Translations under genes and position numbers: made by a program
Shown: positions 58,378 to 64,000 of the stretch, one piece after another
How the letters are laid out: each line of letters begins with the position of its first letter
Position numbering within the stretch: position 1 is the stretch's first letter
NCBI GenBank assembly: GCA_016710285.1
Contig: JADJXR010000001.1
Coordinates: 2,170,001-2,234,000, forward strand
Reading direction: 5' to 3'
DNA: 64,000 nt
Source: Chlorobiota bacterium
Lineage (GTDB): Bacteria > Bacteroidota > Ignavibacteria > OLB7
The notes under the pieces: model-generated
The model's database searches: none
The model's input: only the letters and a program-made list of their open reading frames with translations
Told to the model about the DNA's origin: nothing

Positions 58378-60381
58378 TTACTTGCCTGTAATCACTATTC
58401 GCCGCCGCAACACTCTGTCCGCCGACTCCAGTTGCACGGTGTAGGTCCCCGGGGGGCAGAGCGAAAGGTCCAGCTGCATCACCCCGTGGGCGCGTGCGCG
58501 GAACGGAGCCGAGTGGACCTCTTCGCCAAGCATCGAGAAGACCCGCAACGTCACCGCCGGATCGTTGTTCAGCGATTGCATATTGGCGGCAACCATAAAC
58601 CGGCCATCGGTGGGGTTGGGGTAGATCGTGAAATATTCTTCATCGGCTGATGCTGGCGTTTCCTGCGGGGCATCGGTGGTGCTGGCAACGGTGAAAAACA
58701 GCTCATCGTAGCTCCCAAAATCGGCACGCAAATCGGTGGCGTTAATCAGCACCTTCCCCTTGCTATCGCGCAAGCTGTAGCTCCCTTTGGTTGCGCTTTG
58801 GGAGAAGAAGAACCAAAGCCCATCGGCAAACCCTTCGTCGTTGATGCGGAACCGGTAGCCGCCGTTTGGCAGATTGACGGTGTCGCGGTAGGTGACGTTG
58901 TCCTCCAGCCCCGAGCGGTCTAACATCACCGTTCCATCCAGCGCGGTGATGGTGTAGCTGATGCCGTTGGTGGTCTCGCCAGCGTAGTCGGGGATGTCGT
59001 CGGTCCGGACCGACACGTACATCGTGTTGGCGAACGTCCGCGCCGGGGTGAAGTTCGTGACCACGTTGCTGTTGCCGGCGTACTCATCGGCAACGCCGTT
59101 CACCTGGCTAACCACCGCTTGGAACGTTCCCGCTGTGGTGCCAAGATCAATCCCCGGCAGCGCGATTTGGGCCGATTCCAAAAACTTCAAATTCCCCGTC
59201 CAGTTGAACGTGTTGTCGGTGGAGCCGTTGATGCCGTAGCTAATCATCAGCTGCGTAAGCGGTTCTTTCCCCGTGTTCCGCACCACAATTGTTGGCGGCG
59301 CGCCGCTGCAAATCGGATTTAGGCGGCGGAAGCGGTACTCGTTGTTCGGGGCTTGCACCTCCACAATCTCTGCATCGTTCTGGAAGTTCGGCTGGCCGGC
59401 GGACATCACGTAGGCGTAGATGTAGTACGATGCTGGCTTATCCGGGACGGCGTTAGTGTAGGGTTCCATGTTGTAGTCAATCACCACGGAATCCTCCCCC
59501 TGAATCAGCGGGGTAAGATCGTAGGTGTACGGGGTGACTTCCAACCCCGGGCACCACCCCGCGCGCGACAACCACCACGTTCCCCCTTGCGGGAAGGTTG
59601 GGTTCCGCCCGCAGTCGTCGCGCCACAGGTAGTGGCTGAAGGCCTGCTTGCCGTTGATGGCAACGGTGTGCGTTTTGGGGGAGAACTCGGCGGCGTTATC
59701 GGTCCCACCAAAGCCGTGGCCGGTGGTGGTGATTTTCAGCGTTGTCACCCCCGCGTTGGGGTTCACCGGAAAAGTTTTTGGAACCAGCGCGTTCTCGATG
59801 GAGTTGCTTGGGTCGCCGTAGCGGAAGCTGCCGGCATAGACCTTTTCCACGCGATAGATATCCATCGGCGGAATCCCCTCGGTCATCTCGAACCACAGCG
59901 TCAGCAGCGGGCCACGTTTCCAGCCATCGTAGAATGTTTGGATTTCCACCGAGTCGCGGAACAGCGGCGCGAAGTCGGTGACATCGGCCCTCCATTCAAG
60001 CTCGGTCCCCGCGCTGAAAAAATTCCCGTAGGCGGTGATTGCCCGCGAAATCTCAATCGCTTCTTTGATCGGGTTCCCCAAGGTGTCCTGCTTCCCGGTT
60101 GGGCGCAGCGCGAAAACCTGCGTGGTGTAATCGTAGTAATCATCCCCGGTCTGGAAACCGGTGTACCGCATCTTGTAGTGAAGGATGATTTTACGGAACC
60201 GGTGGGTGCTGTCGGGAAATCCCACTTTGACCGTCTTGCGGTCCTGAATATCCCAACGGTGCTCGGTCAGAACGGTGTCAAGAATAACGTTCCCCTCTTG
60301 GGCACGCGCCACAACAAGCGGAATTGCCAGCATCGGCAGAATGAGCAGGGCCAGCGGCCACGGAAGTCGCAAACGTATCAT
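58378..60381 (-). CDS. T9SS-secreted PNGase F-like protein
   Basis: 667 residues from ATG 60381. Signal peptide LALLILPMLAIPLVVARAQ. Residues about 30-340 resemble the two jelly-roll domains of peptide-N-glycosidase F-type proteins: FRKIILHYKMRYTG, ELEWRADVTDFAPLFRDSVE, TTTGHGFGGTDNAAEFSPKT and CGRNPTFPQGGTWWLSRAGW with CPG following. These would cleave N-linked glycans from glycopeptides if active. Middle domains are Ig-like or CARDB-like (PPTIVVRNTGKEPLTQLMIS). The last 85 residues are a T9SS sorting domain (FTIYPNPTDGRFMVAANM to RRRIVITGK). TATATTGC on the minus strand at 60452-60459 may be its promoter. Confidence 0.78.
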   Translation of the reverse strand: MIRLRLPWPLALLILPMLAIPLVVARAQEGNVILDTVLTEHRWDIQDRKTVKVGFPDSTHRFRKIILHYKMRYTGFQTGDDYYDYTTQVFALRPTGKQDTLGNPIKEAIEISRAITAYGNFFSAGTELEWRADVTDFAPLFRDSVEIQTFYDGWKRGPLLTLWFEMTEGIPPMDIYRVEKVYAGSFRYGDPSNSIENALVPKTFPVNPNAGVTTLKITTTGHGFGGTDNAAEFSPKTHTVAINGKQAFSHYLWRDDCGRNPTFPQGGTWWLSRAGWCPGLEVTPYTYDLTPLIQGEDSVVIDYNMEPYTNAVPDKPASYYIYAYVMSAGQPNFQNDAEIVEVQAPNNEYRFRRLNPICSGAPPTIVVRNTGKEPLTQLMISYGINGSTDNTFNWTGNLKFLESAQIALPGIDLGTTAGTFQAVVSQVNGVADEYAGNSNVVTNFTPARTFANTMYVSVRTDDIPDYAGETTNGISYTITALDGTVMLDRSGLEDNVTYRDTVNLPNGGYRFRINDEGFADGLWFFFSQSATKGSYSLRDSKGKVLINATDLRADFGSYDELFFTVASTTDAPQETPASADEEYFTIYPNPTDGRFMVAANMQSLNNDPAVTLRVFSMLGEEVHSAPFRARAHGVMQLDLSLCPPGTYTVQLESADRVLRRRIVITGK

Positions 60382-60507
60382 GGTTGAAAATGGAAAAACG
60401 GTGAGAATGGAGAACTGGCAGAGCGGCAAGCACCGCCCAAACAAGGCCGGGGCAATATAGGAATTGGCTCAAAAGAAGCTGCGGGGAAGCACCCACACGA
60501 ATGGTTG

Positions 60508-61509
60508 CTACTCGGCAAGGCTGATTGGCGTAACCGACACCACCGGGGCGATCTCCCAAACGGTGAGCGGCCGGGCCGGGTCGCGCTGGGCATCGTTGCG
60601 GATGCCGGGGTCCCGCAGCCCGTTGAAAAACATTCCCCCTTCCACCACAACTTGGCGCGGCGTAATCCAGCGCCATTCCGGGGTTGGGCGCGTGCCAACT
60701 GCGTCGGATAGCTGTTCGCGCGCAATGGTGAACTCATCCTGCAACGCCGCGCCAACGCCCCACAGCGGGCCGGGGATGCGGGCAAAGATCATGGTGGCCG
60801 TTGCGGTGTCGGCAGTGGTTCCCACCAGCAATTGCACCTCGCGGTCGTTCTCATCGGGCGATGCGCTGTCGTAACGGATCCCATGCAGCCAGCAAGTGAC
60901 GGTGACGTTCCGCCGCTCCTGGTCGAATCGTTTTGCCTGCGTGTTCTTTCTATCCCCGGGATAAATCCCGTAGCGAACCCGCACCTCCCCTTGGTCCGGC
61001 AACGTGCGGAGCAACGCCCCAAGCGTGGCGAACGCCTCGAACGGGGCAATCGTCCCGGCAGGGGTTGTGGCCACGGTGCGGCGGACGTTTGCACGCCACC
61101 CGGTTGCCGGAGGAACCACAAATTTTGGAGAAACTTTCGGCTCCCGACGGCTTCGCGATGCCGAGGCTGATGCTGCCGGCGCGGCGGTTTCTGGCGCAGC
61201 CGGTTTGGCGGCTTCGATTTGCTGCTTTGGCTTGGGTGCAGGGCGGCGCGGTGTCCGGTGCTGTTTCTGCTTGTTTGTGGCGTGCCGTTTCCGGTGGAGT
61301 TTCTTCCGTGATTTCTTCTTGGATTTCTTCCGCGACTTCTTCTTGGATTTCTTCCGGTAGGATTTATGCTTCTTCCGCTTCTGCGAAAATTTTTTGGTGG
61401 GGGCCGGGGAGGATTGGCGCGGCACAGAGGTTCCTTCCTGTGCGGCAGTAATCAGCGGCACAATCGCGAACAGCAGTGTTAAGAACCAGATGAACCGTCG
61501 CTTCAGCAT
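60508..61509 (-). CDS. Exported protein with Lys/Arg repeat tract, unknown function
   Basis: 333 residues from ATG 61509. Signal peptide FIWFLTLLFAIVPLITAAQ. Residues about 40-85 are an extreme basic tract of KKSRKKSK-type repeats, followed by a Pro/Ala/Ser linker to about 130. The C-terminal 200 residues are a compact domain (WRANVRRTVATTPAGTIAPF, DQGEVRVRYGIYPGDRKNTQ, VTVTCWLHGIRYDSASPDEN, EWRWITPRQVVVEGGMFFNG). No family recognised. The tract could bind nucleic acid, LPS phosphate or peptidoglycan. It precedes the PNGase F-like gene on the same strand with a 126-bp gap. Confidence 0.6.
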   Translation of the reverse strand: MLKRRFIWFLTLLFAIVPLITAAQEGTSVPRQSSPAPTKKFSQKRKKHKSYRKKSKKKSRKKSKKKSRKKLHRKRHATNKQKQHRTPRRPAPKPKQQIEAAKPAAPETAAPAASASASRSRREPKVSPKFVVPPATGWRANVRRTVATTPAGTIAPFEAFATLGALLRTLPDQGEVRVRYGIYPGDRKNTQAKRFDQERRNVTVTCWLHGIRYDSASPDENDREVQLLVGTTADTATATMIFARIPGPLWGVGAALQDEFTIAREQLSDAVGTRPTPEWRWITPRQVVVEGGMFFNGLRDPGIRNDAQRDPARPLTVWEIAPVVSVTPISLAE

Positions 61510-61631
61510 TCCGCAGTTGGTAAGGAACAATGGGCTGCCAACTTAGGGAAGCAGCCCACAACAATCAAGTGGCAGGCGCAAAGAATCTGAGGCATGCCGG
61601 AAATGCTCACCATTCCGGCCAATCGTTCCGG

Positions 61632-63032
61632 CTATCCCTTCCGCCGCAGCCGTGCGGCAAACATTCCGTCCAATCCGTGGCGGTGGGGAAGCGTTTGCAT
61701 GAAGCCGTCTTCGGTGACAACCGCTGCCGGAAGCCATTCCGATGCTGGCTCCAACATGAACTCAGGATGATCGGCCAAGAAGGCTTCCACCACTTCTTGA
61801 TTCTCGCGCCGCTCAATCGTGCAGGTGGAGTAAAGCAACACCCCGGCGGAGCGCACCAGCTTGGCGGCGTTTGCCAGAATCGCACGTTGCAGCGCGGCAA
61901 GCTGCGGGATATCCTCCGGCTCCCGCTTCCACTTGATATCCGGCTTTTTGCTGAGGGTTCCCAGTCCGGAGCAGGGGGCATCCACAACCACAAGGTCGGC
62001 GGGGGGAAGGGTGATGGTGCTGGCATCGCCAACGGAGGTGTGGATTGTTTCCGCCAAGCCAAGTCGTTCGGCGGTTTCGGCAATCAATTTCAGTTTTGGC
62101 TCGTACTTATCCAGCGCGATAATCTCACCATTTCCATTCATCAGCTCGGCCATTGCGGTGCTTTTTCCGCCCGGGGCGGCGCACAGGTCAATCACGCGAA
62201 TGCCCGGGGAAGGGGCGGCAAGGTGGATTGCCATGGCCGCTCCTTCATCTTGCACGGTGAACAAGCCTTCGCGGAACGCCTGGTTTGCCGTGATGTTGAA
62301 CGTCCCCTCAACGTTCAGGATGGAAGGGAGCCACGGGGAGCGCGAGGTCTTGATCCCTTCGCTGGCAAGGCGTTGCTCAACGGCTTCGCGGGTGGTGCGC
62401 AGAAGGTTGACCCGCAAGGTTAGCCGTGGGCGTTGGTTGTTGGCTTCCAGCAGGTGCTCGGTTTCGCGGATTCCGAACTCCTCAATCCAGCGGCGCACCA
62501 GCCATTGCGGGTGGGATTGCATCGCCGCAAGGTAGTAGGAGGGTTCGCCGGAGCGGTCGGGCCAGGTGATTGCGGAGATTTTTCGGATAACGCTCCGAAG
62601 CACGCCGTTGACAATCGCCGCCGATTTCTCCCCTTTCAGCCGTTTCACAATCTCCACCGATTCGTTGACCGCTGCCGAGTGGGGGATGCGTTCCAGAAAC
62701 ATGATCTGGTAAAGCGCGACCCGCATGGCGTTTTTGACGATGGAGAGGCATTTGGAGAATTCGCCGTGGTAGAATCCGGTCAGCACCCAATCCAGCCTTC
62801 CTCGCCAGCGAAGCACGCCGGTTGCAAGCTCGCCAAGCAAGCGTTTGTCGGCATCGGAAAGGTCCGATTGGCTAAGCTCGGCCCCGAGAAGTTTATCAAG
62901 GTAGGCATCGCTTCGTTCAACGCGGGTTAGGATTTTCACGGCAATGCCGCGTGCTGTTCCGTAGATGTGGGGGGCATCGGGGCGTTCGGCACCGGTGGCG
63001 GATTCGTGATGTTGCGGTTTGGGATGATTCAT
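61632..63032 (-). CDS. rsmB: 16S rRNA m5C methyltransferase RsmB
   Basis: 466 residues from ATG 63032; the longer frame to 63161 lacks support. Methylates C5 of a cytidine (C967 in E. coli) of 16S rRNA. N-terminal NusB-like domain (IAVKILTRVERSDAYLDKLL, KRLLGELATGVLRWRGRLDW, RIPHSAAVNESVEIVKRLKG). Catalytic domain: FTVQDEGAAMAIHLAAPSPG, SAM motif I VIDLCAAPGGKSTAMAE, motif IV Cys DAPCSGLGTLSKKPDIKW and nucleophile Cys STCTIERRENQEVVEAF. Both catalytic cysteines are present, so the enzyme should be active. The 240 bp upstream are free of genes. Confidence 0.94.
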   Translation of the reverse strand: MNHPKPQHHESATGAERPDAPHIYGTARGIAVKILTRVERSDAYLDKLLGAELSQSDLSDADKRLLGELATGVLRWRGRLDWVLTGFYHGEFSKCLSIVKNAMRVALYQIMFLERIPHSAAVNESVEIVKRLKGEKSAAIVNGVLRSVIRKISAITWPDRSGEPSYYLAAMQSHPQWLVRRWIEEFGIRETEHLLEANNQRPRLTLRVNLLRTTREAVEQRLASEGIKTSRSPWLPSILNVEGTFNITANQAFREGLFTVQDEGAAMAIHLAAPSPGIRVIDLCAAPGGKSTAMAELMNGNGEIIALDKYEPKLKLIAETAERLGLAETIHTSVGDASTITLPPADLVVVDAPCSGLGTLSKKPDIKWKREPEDIPQLAALQRAILANAAKLVRSAGVLLYSTCTIERRENQEVVEAFLADHPEFMLEPASEWLPAAVVTEDGFMQTLPHRHGLDGMFAARLRRKG

Positions 63033-63272
63033 CGCGGTTCTGTGTGTGCGTGTGCGTGACGTTCGTAGCAGTTGCAGGCTCTTTATCGGAACCAAGACGG
63101 AACAGGCTTTACCCGACAAGAAATTAGGATGCAGCAGGGAAGGGCGATTCGGTATATTCACCGGCGCAGCAGCCGAAGCAGATACGGCGGCACATCAATG
63201 TTCGTAACTGATTTCCTGCTTCGTGTGTTCATCTGGCAACCATTTTCTGCACCGTAACTGACAACAATCGCC

Positions 63273-64000
63273 ATGAAATTAGTGCAGCCTTCACCGCTTG
63301 GGAAACGCATTGTTGCGTCGCTTCTTCTTGCGTTCGTGCTTCTGCCCGCCGTCGTGCGGGCGCAATCCAACCCACTTGACCAAGTGATTAAGGTCTATCC
63401 ACGTGTTGGGCTGGAAGTGGGGTTGTCGTCGGCATGGCAATCGGGGGAGTATCTAACCGGATGTGGGGATTTTAAAGAAGGAGCGGCGATAAACGGGGTG
63501 ATCGCGCTGGCGTACGACCACCCGCTCAGTGGCGAAAAATTCCGGTTCGAGGCATTGCTTGGATTCCAGGGGCGAAGCCTTAGCAGCAGCTACAACTCGC
63601 GGGAGAATGTTCTGTTGAACACCAACAACGGGTTGGTCCGCACCGATGTTGATTTTGAGAATCTGGGGGAGTTCAACACCAGTATGTTCTTCTTCCTTCC
63701 GTCGTTGAAATACTATTTAGCGAAGCCGGTCTATCTGGGCGTTGGGGCAAGCGGTAATTTTGTGACCGGTGCTTCCAGCCAGTACACCAAAAACATCTTG
63801 TCGCGGACGGTGCTGATTAACGAGTTAGGGCTTTCCGATGTGTACTATGCCGAAAGCGAATCCTCCGACCCGTATTCAAAAGTCTATCCTGCGGAACAGC
63901 GCGACGATGTCAGCGGGTTCACTGCGGATCTTGTGTTGTATGCCGGGCTAGAGTTCCCAATCACCGAAAGCAAAAAACTTCGGCTTGGGCCCCGCCTGAT
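63273..64000 (+). CDS. Outer-membrane barrel protein, 3' truncated by window edge
   Basis: An open frame from ATG 63273 runs to the window end (242 codons so far) without a stop. Signal peptide RIVASLLLAFVLLPAVVRAQ. The mature part has barrel-like alternating strands (VYPRVGLEVGLSSAWQSGEY, NGVIALAYDHPLSGEKFRFE, FRFEALLGFQGRSLSSSYN, YYLAKPVYLGVGASGNFVTG, TADLVLYAGLEFPIT), as in PorT/OMP_b-brl_2 proteins. TATATTCA about 115 bp upstream could be its promoter. Family and function cannot be fixed without the C-terminus. Confidence 0.7.
   Translation, partial: MKLVQPSPLGKRIVASLLLAFVLLPAVVRAQSNPLDQVIKVYPRVGLEVGLSSAWQSGEYLTGCGDFKEGAAINGVIALAYDHPLSGEKFRFEALLGFQGRSLSSSYNSRENVLLNTNNGLVRTDVDFENLGEFNTSMFFFLPSLKYYLAKPVYLGVGASGNFVTGASSQYTKNILSRTVLINELGLSDVYYAESESSDPYSKVYPAEQRDDVSGFTADLVLYAGLEFPITESKKLRLGPRL

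Noticed and set aside
63072..63257. Plus-strand open frame of 61 codons between rsmB and the last gene
   Set aside because: No ribosome site or family match; it more likely belongs to the promoter and leader of the gene at 63273.
1..64000. Search for tRNA, rRNA, CRISPR arrays, integrases and transposases
   Set aside because: No cloverleaf with a GTTCRANYC arm, no rRNA-like block, no regularly spaced repeat-spacer array and no recombinase motifs were seen; the tandem arrays at 2.8-3.2 and 35-36 kb have no spacers.

Overview
The window is a GC-rich (roughly 60 % by eye), gene-dense chromosomal segment. It carries only cellular genes: no rRNA, tRNA, CRISPR array, insertion sequence or prophage was seen. 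Several signals point to a bacterium of the Bacteroidota/Chlorobiota/Ignavibacteria-Kapabacteria assemblage (FCB group). Six secreted proteins end in a type IX secretion (T9SS/Por)-like C-terminal sorting domain. A TonB receptor with a carboxypeptidase-regulatory-like N-terminus is followed by a DUF4249 lipoprotein, there are several PorT-like outer-membrane barrels, and TAnnTTTG-type promoter -7 boxes occur. The high GC argues for a Kapabacteria-like lineage rather than a typical Bacteroidetes one. This is an inference, not a computed placement.

Layout. 1-9.9 kb: 3' end of argH, a repeat-domain lipoprotein, a tandem-repeat intergenic region, hsp20, small envelope proteins, plsC, a SpoU/TrmH RNA methyltransferase, an EthD-like protein and a membrane MutS-like ATPase. 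9.9-11.2 kb: 1.3 kb of interspersed palindromic repeats without a credible gene. 11.2-25.4 kb: a large ATPase-SARP-type regulator, surface proteins, a secreted GH18 protein and a double amidohydrolase in tandem, mtgA, a DUF2087 protein and a methyltransferase. 25.4-33.7 kb: a five-gene minus-strand operon behind a recognisable promoter and a cobalamin riboswitch. It encodes a T9SS-type beta-propeller, a second T9SS-type surface protein, BtuB, an RNA methyltransferase and a propeller lipoprotein. 33.8-46 kb: SlyD-like FKBP, a beta-roll repeat protein with 405-bp internal duplications, a TonB receptor/DUF4249 pair, an SRPBCC protein and two large T9SS cargo proteins. 46-51 kb: an exported Memo-AMMECR1 fusion, a C39-like protein, a lipoprotein and scpB-scpA. 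51-55.7 kb: an ECF sigma/anti-sigma pair, a candidate small RNA with tandem terminators, then gatC-kdsB-ldcA. 55.7-64 kb: an aminosugar-kinase-like/RapZ fusion, a cation diffusion facilitator with an NDDD metal site, a PNGase F-like T9SS protein, a lysine-rich exported protein, rsmB and the 5' part of another barrel protein.

Taken together the window is dominated by envelope biology: vitamin B12 capture, T9SS cargo, LPS and peptidoglycan metabolism (kdsB, mtgA, ldcA, RapZ fusion) and sigma-factor signalling across the envelope. The most interesting points are the riboswitch-controlled B12 operon with T9SS-exported propellers, the candidate RNA at 53.2 kb whose two hairpins display the same ten-base loop motif, the kinase-RapZ fusion, and the signal-peptide-bearing Memo-AMMECR1 fusion. 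Start codons were re-chosen by signal peptides, family length, Shine-Dalgarno sequences and promoter position. Coordinates of short motifs were counted by hand and may be off by one.
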